A stretch of DNA of 64,000 bases. Origin: Bradyrhizobium commune. GTDB lineage: Bacteria; Pseudomonadota; Alphaproteobacteria; Rhizobiales; Xanthobacteraceae. Both the position numbers and the translations under genes were made by a program. The notes beneath the pieces are model-generated. The model was given only the letters and a program-made list of their open reading frames with translations, had not been told where the DNA came from and did not search any database. The stretch lies in the NCBI RefSeq assembly GCF_015624505.1, contig NZ_CP061379.1:3844001-3908000 (forward strand), given 5' to 3'. Positions 1-8,629 of this stretch are shown here, piece after piece (the first letter of the stretch is position 1; every line of letters begins with the position of its first letter).

Positions 1-2
1 AT

Positions 3-590
3 CTTGTCGGCATTCCCGATGCGGCGCGGCGGCTCTCCGCCTATCCGCACGAATTTTCGGGCGGCCAGGTCCAGCGCATCATGATCGCGATGGCGCTTGC
101 CGGAAATCCCGATCTGCTGATCGCGGACGAGCCGACCACCGCGCTCGATGCCACCATCCAGGCGCAGATACTTGAGCTGCTCTCCACCATCCGTCGCGAG
201 ATGAGCATGGCGATGGTGCTGATCAGCCACGATCTCGGCGTCGTCGCCGAGAACTGCGACCGCGTCGCGGTGATGTATGCCGGCCGTATCGTCGAGGAGG
301 CGCCAGCCAACCAGCTCTTCGTCGATCCCGTGCACCCTTATGCGCAGGGCCTGATCGGCGCGCTGCCGCCGCTCGACGGACCGCGCCGGCGCCTCACCGC
401 CATTCCCGGCACCGTGCCCGATCCCGCGAACATGCCGACCGGCTGTGCCTTCGCGCCGCGTTGTGCGCTGGCGGCAGAGCCGTGCGGTCTCGCCGCGCCG
501 CCGCTTGCGCCGATCGCCGAGGGCCGCACCGTCGCCTGCATCCGTGCCGAGGCGTCGCGCCGCGCGTTGCTCGGGATCGCCGCCGAATGA
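3..590 (+). CDS. Oligopeptide/dipeptide ABC transporter ATPase, 3' part only (DppD/OppD type)
   Basis: The reading frame is open from the window edge, so the Walker A part lies outside. The 195 visible residues hold the ABC signature FSGGQ, Walker B (LLIADEP), the D-loop and the H-loop (ISHDLG). The C-terminal tail has the HPY...GCAFAPRC pattern typical of peptide-importer ATPases (OppD/DppD). It powers import of a peptide, or of a related solute such as nickel or an opine, at the inner face of the membrane. The next ATPase starts inside its stop codon (ATGA overlap), so the two are translationally coupled. The substrate-binding protein is not in view and may lie upstream. Confidence 0.93.
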   Translation, partial: LVGIPDAARRLSAYPHEFSGGQVQRIMIAMALAGNPDLLIADEPTTALDATIQAQILELLSTIRREMSMAMVLISHDLGVVAENCDRVAVMYAGRIVEEAPANQLFVDPVHPYAQGLIGALPPLDGPRRRLTAIPGTVPDPANMPTGCAFAPRCALAAEPCGLAAPPLAPIAEGRTVACIRAEASRRALLGIAAE

Positions 591-1579
591 GTGCGCCGCT
601 CGTCGAGGTGTCCTCGATCTCGCGCAGCTATTCCATGCGCGCCGGGATGTTCGGCCGCAGCACGGCCGTCCATGCCGTCGACGGCGTGTCGCTGACGATT
701 CCCAAAGGTGAGACGCTCGGCCTCGTCGGCGAGTCCGGCTCGGGCAAGTCGACCACCGGCCGCATCGTGCTCGGCCTCGAGCCGCCGGATCGCGGCGAGG
801 TGCGGTTCGACGGCAGGCCGATGGGCGCGCCCGGCACGCCCGCGTGGCGCGCGCAAAGGGCGCGCATGCAGATGATTTTTCAGGATCCGCTCGGCGCACT
901 GGACCGGCGTTTGCCGGTCGCGGCTCAAATCCGCGAGCCGCTGGACATCCACGGCGTCGGCACGCCTGCCGAGCGCGAAGAACGCGTCCGCGAATTGCTG
1001 CGCGCAGTCGAGCTGACGCCGGCCCATGGCGGGCGTTATCCGGGCGCGCTCTCGGGCGGACAGCGTCAGCGCATCGTGCTGGCGCGCGCGCTAGCGACAA
1101 AGCCCGATTTCCTGGTCTGTGACGAACCGGTCAGCGCACTCGACGTCTCGATCCAGGCGCAGGTGGTGAATTTGCTCGCCGATCTCCAGGCGCAGCTAGG
1201 GCTGACGCTGCTGTTCATCAGCCATGATCTGCGCGTCGTCCGCCAGATCAGCAACATCGTCGCGGTCATGTATCTCGGCCGCATCGTCGAGATCGGCAGC
1301 GCCGACGATCTCTTTGCGCGGCCAGAACACCCTTACACGCAGGCGCTGGTCTCGGCCTCGCCCGCGCCGGGACGCCGCAGCGCGGGCCGTATCGTGCTCA
1401 CCGGCGATCCGCCGAACCCGGCCGCACGCCCCCAAGGCTGTGCCTTCCATCCGCGGTGCCCCCGCGCGATCGCGCGCTGTGCGGGCGAGACGCCGGTTCT
1501 CTCGGCCGTCGGCGGCGATCGCCAGGTCGCCTGCCATCTCGTGACGGGCCCGCAGGCCGAAACGCGAGACGCGGCCTGA
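587..1579 (+). CDS. Oligopeptide/dipeptide ABC transporter ATPase (DppF/OppF type)
   Basis: This 330-residue ATPase is the second of the pair in the importer. Visible motifs are Walker A (GESGSGKST), signature LSGGQ, Walker B (FLVCDEP), H-loop (ISHDLR) and the C-terminal HPYTQAL...GCAFHPRCP segment of the OppF/DppF family. I chose the ATG at 587, which overlaps the stop of the preceding ATPase. An upstream in-frame extension is possible but would lie entirely inside that gene. The stop overlaps the next start in a TGATG arrangement, which indicates one tightly packed operon. Confidence 0.94.
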   Translation: MSAPLVEVSSISRSYSMRAGMFGRSTAVHAVDGVSLTIPKGETLGLVGESGSGKSTTGRIVLGLEPPDRGEVRFDGRPMGAPGTPAWRAQRARMQMIFQDPLGALDRRLPVAAQIREPLDIHGVGTPAEREERVRELLRAVELTPAHGGRYPGALSGGQRQRIVLARALATKPDFLVCDEPVSALDVSIQAQVVNLLADLQAQLGLTLLFISHDLRVVRQISNIVAVMYLGRIVEIGSADDLFARPEHPYTQALVSASPAPGRRSAGRIVLTGDPPNPAARPQGCAFHPRCPRAIARCAGETPVLSAVGGDRQVACHLVTGPQAETRDAA

Positions 1580-2508
1580 TGGGACGCTATTTCGCCATTC
1601 GCATCGGACGCGCGGCGTTGACGATCGTGCTCGTCGTCACCTTCGCCTTCGTCGTGCTGCGGCTGTCGGGCGATCCCGCGCTGATGATCCTTGGACCGGA
1701 GGCGCCGCCCGAGGTCATCGCGGCCTTCCGCAAGGCCTGGGGCCTCGATGATCCCATCTGGTTTCAATATCTCGATTACTTCGGCGCCATCGCCAAGGGC
1801 GAGCTCGGCCGCTCCATGCGCGATGGCCGGCCCGCGATCCAGCTCGTGCTGGAGCGGATCCCGGCGACGCTCGCGCTGACGTTGCCGGCCTTCGCGTTCA
1901 AGGTGGCGCTCGGCATTCCCGCCGGCATCTACGCCGCGCTGCATCGGGGCTCGGCGATCGATCGCGCCGTGATGATGGCCGCGGTCGCTGGCTTCACTGT
2001 GCCGAGCTTCGTGCTCGCGCTTCTCCTCGTGCTCGTGTTCGCTGTGCAGCTCGGCTGGCTGCCCTCGGGCGGACAGGACAGTTGGCGCCACGCCATCCTC
2101 CCAATCGTGACATTGAGCCTCGGCGGCGCCGCGGTGCTGGCGCGCTTCACCCGCAGCGCGATGCTGGAGGTGCTGGGCCAGCCCTATATCCGCACGGCGT
2201 CCGCCAAGGGCGTGCCGTGGCGCAAGGTCGTGACGTCGCATGCGCTGCCGAACGCGGCGATCCCGACCGTCACCATTCTCGGCTTCATGGTGGGCACGCT
2301 GATCGCGGGCGCGGTCGTGGTCGAGAGCGTATTTTCCTGGCCGGGGGTGGGGCGGCTGCTGGTCGTAGCCGTCGCCAACCGCGACCTCGCGGTCGTGCAG
2401 TGCATCCTGCTGCTGGTCGCGGCGACCATGGTGACGTCGAACCTGGTCGTTGATTTCCTCTATGGCTTCCTCGATCCGCGGCTGCGCGCCAAAGGGGCCC
2501 ATGCATGA
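1579..2508 (+). CDS. Peptide-type ABC transporter permease (DppB/OppB type)
   Basis: This 309-residue integral membrane protein has about six hydrophobic helices. The N-terminal helix is followed by the conserved LSGDPA and GxS region typical of DppB/OppB, and the cytoplasmic EAA-like loop contains ASAKG and HALPNA, which docks on the ATPases. It forms the transmembrane channel with the next permease. The ATG at 1579 overlaps the stop of the ATPase gene, which supports this start over longer in-frame options. The exact substrate cannot be read from the sequence. Confidence 0.93.
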   Translation: MGRYFAIRIGRAALTIVLVVTFAFVVLRLSGDPALMILGPEAPPEVIAAFRKAWGLDDPIWFQYLDYFGAIAKGELGRSMRDGRPAIQLVLERIPATLALTLPAFAFKVALGIPAGIYAALHRGSAIDRAVMMAAVAGFTVPSFVLALLLVLVFAVQLGWLPSGGQDSWRHAILPIVTLSLGGAAVLARFTRSAMLEVLGQPYIRTASAKGVPWRKVVTSHALPNAAIPTVTILGFMVGTLIAGAVVVESVFSWPGVGRLLVVAVANRDLAVVQCILLLVAATMVTSNLVVDFLYGFLDPRLRAKGAHA

Positions 2509-2521
2509 AGGGAGCGCATGC

Positions 2522-3382
2522 ATGACCGACGCGACCCTGAAGGACAGCGCCGTTCGGAGGCGCGTCAGCCTGCCGGCGATCCCGATCTCGGTGGCGCTCG
2601 CGGTCGCCTGGATCATCGCCATGCTGCTGATCGCCGCGCTCGCCGAGAAGATCGCGCCCTATGGCTACACCCAGCTCGACCTGCGCGATCGCCTGTCCGC
2701 GCCGGGCAATCTCGCGCACTGGCTCGGCACCGACGAGCTCGGCCGCGACGTGCTGTCGCGGCTGCTCGTCTCGATCCGCATCTCGCTCCTGATCGCCTTC
2801 GGCGCAACCGCGATCTCGGCGGTCGTCGGCACCACGCTCGGCTTCCTCGCCGCGCATTTCCGCGGGACGGTCGAGCAGCTCGTCCTGATGCTCTCCGACT
2901 TCCAGGCCAGCATGCCCTTCCTGATCATGGCGCTCGCCGTGCTCGCCTTCTTCGGCAACTCGCTGCCGCTGCTGATTGGTTTGATGGGCCTGTTCGGCTG
3001 GGAGCGCTATGCGCGCATCGCGCGCGGCCTCGCCATCTCCGCCAACGCGCAGGGCTATGCCGCAGCCGTTCGTCAGCTCGGCGCGACGCCAACCCGGATC
3101 TACCTGCGCCACATCCTGCCCAACATCGCCTCGACCCTGATCGTCTCGACCACGCTGGTCTTCCCCGAGGTCATCCTGATGGAATCCGGCCTGTCCTTCC
3201 TCGGCCTCGGCGTGCAGCCGCCGATGACCAGCCTCGGCAACATGGTCGGCTACGGCCGCGAATATTTGACCCGGGCACCGTGGATCATGCTGGCGCCGGC
3301 GACCACCATCGTGATCACGACACTGGCGGTCTCCGTCATCGGCGACTGGCTGCGCGACCGGCTCGATCCGACCTTGCAATAG
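2522..3382 (+). CDS. Peptide-type ABC transporter permease (DppC/OppC type)
   Basis: This 286-residue membrane protein is the second channel subunit. It has an N-terminal helix, a GTDELGRDVLSR motif characteristic of the DppC/OppC family, and an EAA loop (AVRQLGATP...HILPN). The ATG at 2522 leaves a 13-base gap to dppB. An in-frame ATG at 2501 is an alternative. It is the last gene of the D-F-B-C cluster, and a palindromic repeat follows it. Confidence 0.93.
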   Translation: MTDATLKDSAVRRRVSLPAIPISVALAVAWIIAMLLIAALAEKIAPYGYTQLDLRDRLSAPGNLAHWLGTDELGRDVLSRLLVSIRISLLIAFGATAISAVVGTTLGFLAAHFRGTVEQLVLMLSDFQASMPFLIMALAVLAFFGNSLPLLIGLMGLFGWERYARIARGLAISANAQGYAAAVRQLGATPTRIYLRHILPNIASTLIVSTTLVFPEVILMESGLSFLGLGVQPPMTSLGNMVGYGREYLTRAPWIMLAPATTIVITTLAVSVIGDWLRDRLDPTLQ

Positions 3383-3394
3383 GCCGAGCTTGCA

Positions 3395-3423
3395 GCCCGG
3401 ATTGCGCTGCGCTCCATCCGGGC
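3395..3423. repeat. Palindromic intergenic repeat
   Basis: An 8-bp inverted repeat (GCCCGGAT / ATCCGGGC) flanks a 13-base loop, just after the ABC operon and before ilvD. From memory, very similar GCCCGGAT...ATCCGGGC elements are scattered in Bradyrhizobium genomes. Only one clear copy is seen here, so dispersal is inferred. It could act as a transcript-end hairpin, although no T-run follows. Confidence 0.55.
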
Positions 3424-3580
3424 CACGAAGGGCTACCAAGAGCCGCGCCGGGAGCAGGGGAGCCCTGTCCAGCCCAAGTTCCCGTTGCGCCCGCCCAGCC
3501 CGTGCGCTATCCGGCCCGGAAAGGCCTGAGGCGGCTTCCATTTTTCCGCCCGGCTGCCCAACCCGAGGACGGAAACCGCC

Positions 3581-5431
3581 ATGCCAGCCTATCGCTCCCG
3601 CACTACCACCCACGGCCGTAACATGGCGGGCGCGCGCGGCCTCTGGCGCGCGACGGGGATGAAGGATGCGGATTTCGGCAAGCCGATCATCGCGGTCGTC
3701 AACTCCTTCACCCAATTCGTGCCCGGCCACGTGCACCTGAAGGACCTCGGCCAGCTTGTCGCCCGCGAGATCGAGCAGGCCGGCGGCGTCGCCAAGGAAT
3801 TCAATACCATCGCTGTCGACGACGGCATCGCCATGGGCCATGACGGCATGCTTTACAGCCTGCCGTCGCGCGAGCTGATCGCCGACAGCGTCGAGTACAT
3901 GGCCAACGCGCATTGCGCCGACGGCCTCGTCTGCATCTCCAACTGCGACAAGATCACGCCCGGCATGCTGATGGCCGCGCTGCGGCTCAACATCCCCGCG
4001 GTGTTCGTCTCGGGCGGCCCGATGGAGGCCGGCAAGGTCAAGCTGCAAGGCAAGACCAAGGCCGTCGACCTCATCGACGCCATGGTCGCCGCCGCCGACT
4101 CCAAGGTCAGCGACGAGGACGTCAAGGTGATCGAGCGCTCGGCGTGCCCGACCTGCGGCTCCTGCTCGGGCATGTTCACGGCGAATTCGATGAACTGCCT
4201 CACGGAAGCCCTGGGGCTCGCGCTGCCCGGCAACGGTACCGTGGTCGCAACCCATGCCGACCGCAAGCGCCTGTTCGTCGAGGCCGGCCACACCATCGTC
4301 GATCTCGTCCGCCGCTATTACGAGCAGGAGGACGCCAGCGTACTCCCGCGCAACGTCGCGAACTTCAAGGCGTTCGAGAACGCGATGACGCTGGACATCG
4401 CGATGGGCGGCTCGACCAACACGGTGCTGCATCTGCTCGCTGCCGCCCATGAAGGGCAGGTCGCCTTCACCATGCAGGACATCGACCGGCTGTCGCGCCG
4501 CGTCCCTGTGTTGTGCAAGGTCGCGCCGTCGGTCGCCGACGTCCACGTCGAGGACGTACACCGCGCCGGCGGCATCATGGGCATTCTCGGCGAGCTCGAC
4601 CGCGCCGGCCTGATCGACACGTCAGTGTCGACCGTGCATGCGCCGACCATGAACGAGGCGCTGGAGCGCTGGGACATCAAGCGCTCGAAGAGCGAGTCCG
4701 TGCGGACCTTCTTCCGCGCTTCGCCCGGCGGGATCCCGACGCAGGTCGCCTTCAGCCAGGAGCGCCGCTACGACGAGCTCGACACTGATCGCGAGAAGGG
4801 CGTGGTGCGCAACCTCGCGCACGCCTTCAGCAAGGACGGCGGCCTCGCGGTGCTCTACGGCAACCTCGCGCAGGACGGCTGCATCGTGAAGACCGCCGGG
4901 GTCGACGCCTCGATCCTGACATTCTCCGGCCCCGCGCGCGTGTTCGAAAGCCAGGACGCCGCCGTCGAAGGCATTCTGGGTGGCAAGGTCACGGCCGGCG
5001 AGATCGTTGTCATCATCTACGAAGGCCCGCGCGGCGGCCCGGGCATGCAGGAGATGCTTTATCCGACCAGCTATCTGAAATCGATGGGCCTCGGTAAGGC
5101 CTGCGCGCTCGTCACCGACGGCCGTTTCTCCGGCGGCTCGTCCGGCCTGTCGATCGGACATCTGTCGCCGGAAGCGGCGGAAGGCGGCAACATCGGCCTC
5201 GTGCGCACCGGCGACCGCATCGCCATCGACATTCCGAACCGCAGCATCACCCTCGATGTCTCCGACGAAGAGCTCGCCAAGCGCCGCGCCGCGGAAGAGG
5301 CGAAGGGCGATGCCGCCTGGCAGCCGCAAAGCCGCAAGCGCAATGTCTCGACCGCGCTCCAGGCTTACGCCGCGCTCACCACCAGCGCCGCGCGTGGCGC
5401 GGTGCGAGAGGTGAAGCGGCGCGCGAAGTAG
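3581..5431 (+). CDS. ilvD: Dihydroxy-acid dehydratase
   Basis: This 616-residue, full-length enzyme converts 2,3-dihydroxy-isovalerate (or -methylvalerate) to the 2-keto acid, the third common step of valine and isoleucine synthesis, in the cytosol. Family landmarks are [11 protein letters not shown], the [18 protein letters not shown] iron-sulfur/active-site stretch, and [15 protein letters not shown] near the C-terminus. It starts at an ATG about 200 bases after the ABC operon and appears to be a single-gene unit. Nothing is missing from the conserved regions. Confidence 0.98.
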   Translation: MPAYRSRTTTHGRNMAGARGLWRATGMKDADFGKPIIAVVNSFTQFVPGHVHLKDLGQLVAREIEQAGGVAKEFNTIAVDDGIAMGHDGMLYSLPSRELIADSVEYMANAHCADGLVCISNCDKITPGMLMAALRLNIPAVFVSGGPMEAGKVKLQGKTKAVDLIDAMVAAADSKVSDEDVKVIERSACPTCGSCSGMFTANSMNCLTEALGLALPGNGTVVATHADRKRLFVEAGHTIVDLVRRYYEQEDASVLPRNVANFKAFENAMTLDIAMGGSTNTVLHLLAAAHEGQVAFTMQDIDRLSRRVPVLCKVAPSVADVHVEDVHRAGGIMGILGELDRAGLIDTSVSTVHAPTMNEALERWDIKRSKSESVRTFFRASPGGIPTQVAFSQERRYDELDTDREKGVVRNLAHAFSKDGGLAVLYGNLAQDGCIVKTAGVDASILTFSGPARVFESQDAAVEGILGGKVTAGEIVVIIYEGPRGGPGMQEMLYPTSYLKSMGLGKACALVTDGRFSGGSSGLSIGHLSPEAAEGGNIGLVRTGDRIAIDIPNRSITLDVSDEELAKRRAAEEAKGDAAWQPQSRKRNVSTALQAYAALTTSAARGAVREVKRRAK

Positions 5432-5444
5432 GCACGTCTTGCGC

Positions 5445-5475
5445 AGGCGTGATCGCGATTGCCGCGGTCACGCCT
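5445..5475 (+). terminator. Hairpin downstream of ilvD
   Basis: A perfect 8-bp stem (AGGCGTGA / TCACGCCT) with a 15-base loop starts 13 bases after the ilvD stop. There is no T-tract, so it is at best an atypical terminator or a 3'-end stabilising structure. Confidence 0.35.
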
Positions 5476-5617
5476 CGTGCATGGTCAACAAGTTCTTAGC
5501 GATCGGCTCGCCGTTCGCATTAAGGATGCCCCAACGAACTTCGGCAGCTCCGGATTTTGCGGCGTATACTGCGCGCGACCTTCGCAAATCCATTCGGGCA
5601 ACTGGGGCGCCACCACA

Positions 5618-5992
5618 ATGTCTCGTACTCTTGCTGTCGTTTTCTCAACGGCCGTCGCTGCGATCTCGATGACGGGCGCGGCCTCCGCCGGCTGCTACAA
5701 TTGCTACGCGCCGCCGCCCTGCCAGACCTGCTATCAGCAGCAATACGTCGCGCCGCAGTATCGCACCGTCGACGAGACCGTGATGGTCTCGCCCGGTGCG
5801 ACCGTCGCCCATCGCACGCCGGCACAGTATCGCACCGTGATGGTGCCGCAGACCGTGATGGTGGCGCCGCCGGGCGTCCAGTACGAGCGCATCCCGCCGC
5901 AATACGCCACCCGCCAGCGCGTCGAGATGGTCTCGCCCGGCTATTCCTATTACGCGCCGGTGCAGCCGAGCTGCGGCAACTGCGGCTACTAA
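5618..5992 (+). CDS. Small secreted Tyr/Pro/Cys-rich protein, function unknown
   Basis: This 124-residue protein has a clear Sec signal peptide, with cleavage expected after AASA at about residue 24. The mature part is rich in Tyr, Pro, Val and Gln. It carries three CxxC pairs: CYNC and CQTC just after the cleavage site, and CGNC at the C-terminus. A degenerate repeat of the form QYRTV...TVMV.PG occurs two to three times. The composition suggests a periplasmic or surface structural protein with disulfides. The ATG at 5618 is chosen because it directly precedes the signal peptide. A strong terminator follows. No enzymatic function is recognised. Confidence 0.8.
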   Translation: MSRTLAVVFSTAVAAISMTGAASAGCYNCYAPPPCQTCYQQQYVAPQYRTVDETVMVSPGATVAHRTPAQYRTVMVPQTVMVAPPGVQYERIPPQYATRQRVEMVSPGYSYYAPVQPSCGNCGY

Positions 5993-6016
5993 GCCAGGCA
6001 ACCAAGGAATCTTCGC

Positions 6017-6050
6017 GCGGCGCTCCTCAGGGGGCGCCGCATTTTCTTTT
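6017..6050 (+). terminator. Rho-independent terminator
   Basis: A 7-bp GC stem (GCGGCGC / GCGCCGC) with a short loop is followed directly by ATTTTCTTTT. It lies 25 bases after the stop of the secreted-protein gene and ends before the 3' end of the opposing caspase-like gene. Confidence 0.85.
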
Positions 6051-6089
6051 GCGGCGGGCCGAACGAGGCCCGGAAATACGACCGGCGTT

Positions 6090-7730
6090 TCAATGGCGGA
6101 ACATGCCGCCCGTGGCACCGCCCAAAAAGGTTCCGGAAGAACCAGCGCCAGCGCCGCGATGACCGCCGCCACCACCAGTGGCCCCCCGTGTCGGACCTTT
6201 GTCGGAGCTATTGCTGGCGCTCGGCGAGGTTGAGGCGACGATTTCGGCAAGCAACGCCTTGTACTGCAACCTGTTGAAGTAGCCCGACGACGGATAACCG
6301 CGCGCGGTCTGCCAGCGTTTGAGGGCGGAGCGGAACTCGTCGTTGAACGTGCCGTTAGGCTTGGTGTCGAAGCCGAGCCCATTCAGGCGGCGCTGCACGT
6401 CGCGGCGCTGACCCTTGTCGAGGCCGATTTGGTCCTCGGTGAGCTGGCTGGCGTCATCCGTGAAGGTGGCGGGATCGATGCTGGCATTGACGTCGCTGGA
6501 CGTCGTCGGCGGACCGTTCTGGATTGCCGCGAGCCGCGCCTGCGCCAGCCCCTTGAACTGTCCATTCGGGTAGGCAGAAAGATAAGCGTTGAGCTCCTCG
6601 GCCTTGTCGCTGTTCCTGATCGAGCGCCAGAACTCGAGTTCGGCCTGGGCGGAGGTCAAGGCCGTGGTCATCCCTGAGCCTGCCGGATTGAGATACAGCG
6701 AACCGATCAGGTTGGCGTGAACCCAGGGAAGCTGGTTCCTGTTGGTCTCGGCGCTGACCTGAGCACGAACCTCGGTCATGGCCTGGCTAATCTCCACGCC
6801 AGGTTTGGTGATGTGCTCAATCAGTGCACGCGTGAATGGGCTGCTGGTGTTGCCTGGACCGTCGAATGCGATCTGTCCTGGAGCGGTCGCGAGCGCGATG
6901 AGTTCACCTTCGCTCGATTTCATCTCGGCCAGACCGGATTCGACCGATGCACTTCGGGTCGCGGTCGATTTGATCTTGGCGGCAAACGGATTGTCGCGGC
7001 TGGCATCGAGGAAGACCAGCTTGACCTTGGCGTCGCCCATCGTCTGATCCAGCGCCAAGTTGACGTTGAGAGCGGTGCCAGAGGTAACATCTCGCACGGA
7101 CTTGATGTCGGCATCGACGGGCAGAAGGTAGTTGACGCCGTCGACGGCCATGCCGTGGCCGGCATAGAAGAACACGGCCACATCAGCGCCTTGGGCTTTC
7201 TTGCCAAATTCATCCAACTTTCCCGCCATCGCGTCGCGCGTGAGATTGGTGCCCTCGACCACGTCAAAGCCGATGTCGCGCAACGCCGATGCGGTCGCCC
7301 TGGCATCGAAAAGCGTATCCTCAAGCTGTGCGGCGTTCTTGTAGGCGCCATTTCCGGCGACAAAGGCAACCCGCCTTGTGGTGCGGGGAGGCGCGAGATC
7401 TGTCGAGTTCGACGGCTTATCGTCAGAACGCGAATCCGTGGCGACGACCGCCGGCTCGACTGCGATAATCGGGGTCGCGGCAGGCTTTTCCGGCTCGGGC
7501 GGCCGTGCAATTTCCTGGAACCCGTACTCCCAGATCATTTGTTCCGGAGGCCGAGCAGGCTGTTGCTGAATGGCTTCGGTGGATTTTGGTGGCCCCCGGG
7601 TGACGATCCTCAAGCTGGTGTGCGTGCTGACGAACGCAGAGCAGATCCCCAGGGCGATCGCCGCGGGATAGACCAGACCGATCAGTTTGAGCTCTCTCCA
7701 GAGGAGAGTCGGAGCAGATCCGCTCATCAT
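6090..7730 (-). CDS. Caspase-fold (peptidase C14-like) membrane-anchored protein with Ser in place of the catalytic Cys
   Basis: The protein has 546 residues: an N-terminal membrane helix (about 13-35), a Pro-rich linker, a caspase-like domain (about 118-345), a tetratricopeptide-like stretch (about 358-402), a peptidoglycan-binding-like domain (about 432-495) and a Gly-rich tail. The His motif YAGHG is intact (His192). Where related bacterial caspases have DACRDNPF, this protein has DASRDNPF (Ser244, codon AGC). It may therefore be a non-proteolytic scaffold or a Ser variant. The start overlaps the upstream gene's stop (ATGA), so the two form an operon. A 642-residue in-frame extension is less likely because it would overlap that gene. 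Confidence 0.85.
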   Translation of the reverse strand: MMSGSAPTLLWRELKLIGLVYPAAIALGICSAFVSTHTSLRIVTRGPPKSTEAIQQQPARPPEQMIWEYGFQEIARPPEPEKPAATPIIAVEPAVVATDSRSDDKPSNSTDLAPPRTTRRVAFVAGNGAYKNAAQLEDTLFDARATASALRDIGFDVVEGTNLTRDAMAGKLDEFGKKAQGADVAVFFYAGHGMAVDGVNYLLPVDADIKSVRDVTSGTALNVNLALDQTMGDAKVKLVFLDASRDNPFAAKIKSTATRSASVESGLAEMKSSEGELIALATAPGQIAFDGPGNTSSPFTRALIEHITKPGVEISQAMTEVRAQVSAETNRNQLPWVHANLIGSLYLNPAGSGMTTALTSAQAELEFWRSIRNSDKAEELNAYLSAYPNGQFKGLAQARLAAIQNGPPTTSSDVNASIDPATFTDDASQLTEDQIGLDKGQRRDVQRRLNGLGFDTKPNGTFNDEFRSALKRWQTARGYPSSGYFNRLQYKALLAEIVASTSPSASNSSDKGPTRGATGGGGGHRGAGAGSSGTFLGGATGGMFRH

Positions 7731-8029
7731 GGCATGTTCTTCAGCTTGCCCATCTCCAGGACCGAATAGCCCAGTCTGACAAGGATCTTGACCGCGCCCA
7801 ATCCCATGAACGCGATCCAGAGAAAGACCTCGATGTGGTTCACGATCTCTTCGAAAGGCGTTCCAAGCACAAACCAGTGCTGATCGCGTACCAACCACTC
7901 GGAGGCCATCATCAACCCGAACAGCACCACCACCGGTGCAAAGTCCAAGACCAACATGGAGGCAATGAGAAGCGCGGTGGTGAAATGGTGTCGAATTTCT
8001 CGAAGAGGATTTTTCCAATGGTCCGTCAT
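7727..8029 (-). CDS. Small integral membrane protein, partner of the caspase-like gene
   Basis: This 100-residue protein has two hydrophobic stretches (about 18-42 and 67-85) and a basic N-terminus. No known family is recognised. Its stop codon overlaps the start of the caspase-like gene, so the two are probably made together and may sit in the membrane as a pair. The start region is duplicated: a 17-bp direct repeat supplies a second ATG at 8046 that is out of frame. The in-frame ATG at 8029 has no purine-rich ribosome site, which suggests coupling to the short upstream frame. Confidence 0.72.
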   Translation of the reverse strand: MTDHWKNPLREIRHHFTTALLIASMLVLDFAPVVVLFGLMMASEWLVRDQHWFVLGTPFEEIVNHIEVFLWIAFMGLGAVKILVRLGYSVLEMGKLKNMP

Positions 8030-8050
8030 AAAAAATGGTCCGTCATAAAA
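8017..8050. repeat. 17-bp tandem duplication over the start codon
   Basis: Two exact 17-base copies (8017-8033 and 8034-8050) contain the complement of ATGACGGACCAT. They give the downstream minus-strand gene two start codons 17 bases apart, in different frames. The copies are identical, which suggests a recent event. Confidence 0.9.
8026..8046 (-). other. Six-codon upstream reading frame coupled to the membrane-protein gene
   Basis: The upstream repeat copy encodes Met-Thr-Asp-His-Phe-Leu-stop. Its TGA overlaps the ATG of the 100-residue gene (ATGA), an arrangement typical of translational coupling. An AGCGGG stretch lies about 7 bases before this first ATG, better placed than anything before the second. 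Use in the cell is inferred. Confidence 0.4.
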
Positions 8051-8070
8051 AACCCGCTAAAGTTGCGGGA

Positions 8071-8099
8071 AGTATTTGACCGCGCCCGACCTTAGTCAA
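8071..8099 (-). promoter_or_regulatory. Candidate housekeeping sigma promoter
   Basis: On the minus strand TTGACT and AATACT are separated by 17 bases. This matches a sigma-70 type promoter pointing at the membrane-protein/caspase-like operon, with a predicted start near 8064 and a leader of about 20-35 bases. Confidence 0.5.
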
Positions 8100-8395
8100 T
8101 TCACGTTTCGTGCTGGACGCATCCGTCAATCATCCGTGCCTCGACGCGGCAGGCGCCGTCCAACGCAAAGGACTCGGCGCAGGCAGAGGCTGCCTCGACA
8201 AGTCCAATACACGGTCAATCTCGATAGCATTCGAGTACGGTCGAACCCGGGGTGACATAGTCCGCACGTTTTCGAGGCGCGCTATTGCCAGCGCCAGGGG
8301 TGTTCGTGGAGAAATGCTGTATTCGGGGCCAGGTGGGTCCAAGTTCGCGTTGCGCTCGGACGAGCTATCCGTTAAGTGCCTGATCTCACTGCGAA
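8100..8395. other. Gap with no supported gene
   Basis: About 300 bases lie between the minus-strand promoter and tRNA-Ser. Short open frames exist but none shows a ribosome site or a recognisable protein. The tRNA promoter must lie at its right end, but no clear boxes were seen. Confidence 0.5.
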
Positions 8396-8485
8396 GGAAG
8401 GGTGGCCGAGCGGTTTAAGGCACCGGTCTTGAAAACCGGCGTGCCCGCAAGGGTACCGTGGGTTCGAATCCCACCCCTTCCGCCA
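8396..8485 (+). tRNA. tRNA-Ser (anticodon UGA)
   Basis: The cloverleaf is complete: acceptor stem GGAAGGG pairs with CCCTTCC, and the anticodon stem CCGGT/ACCGG encloses loop CTTGAAA with anticodon TGA at 8430-8432. A long variable arm typical of serine tRNA is present, as is the T-loop GTTCGAATC. The discriminator is G and the CCA end is encoded (8483-8485). It reads UCA and related serine codons. Confidence 0.97.
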
Positions 8486-8629
8486 GTATCCGGTTCTCCC
8501 AATTCGCCGTTGTTCGGAATTGGCAGCAAGATCAGGTTGTTGGCCAGAAGTGCTGGACTTGGCAATTCGCCGATGTTCGCGCCGCCCCGAACGCTGCTGC
8601 GCGCAACGCTACCGCCATCGCACTCAACT

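Noticed and set aside
1333..2622. A 429-codon minus-strand frame opposite the ABC operon
   Set aside because: Same shadow character; the forward strand encodes unmistakable ABC proteins.
2285..4561. A 758-codon open frame on the minus strand opposite the permeases and ilvD
   Set aside because: It is a GC-rich shadow of real genes, with His/Arg/Asp-rich low-complexity translation and no domain.
8053..8069. A GC hairpin followed by T6 on the minus strand, looking like a terminator before the membrane-protein gene
   Set aside because: The candidate promoter at 8071-8099 would start transcription inside the stem, so the hairpin would not form, and no upstream minus-strand gene needs ending here.
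8495..8580. A repeated CAATTCGCCG(T/A)TGTTCG pattern downstream of tRNA-Ser
   Set aside because: Two short imperfect matches only; no sign of an integrated element or attachment-site duplication.
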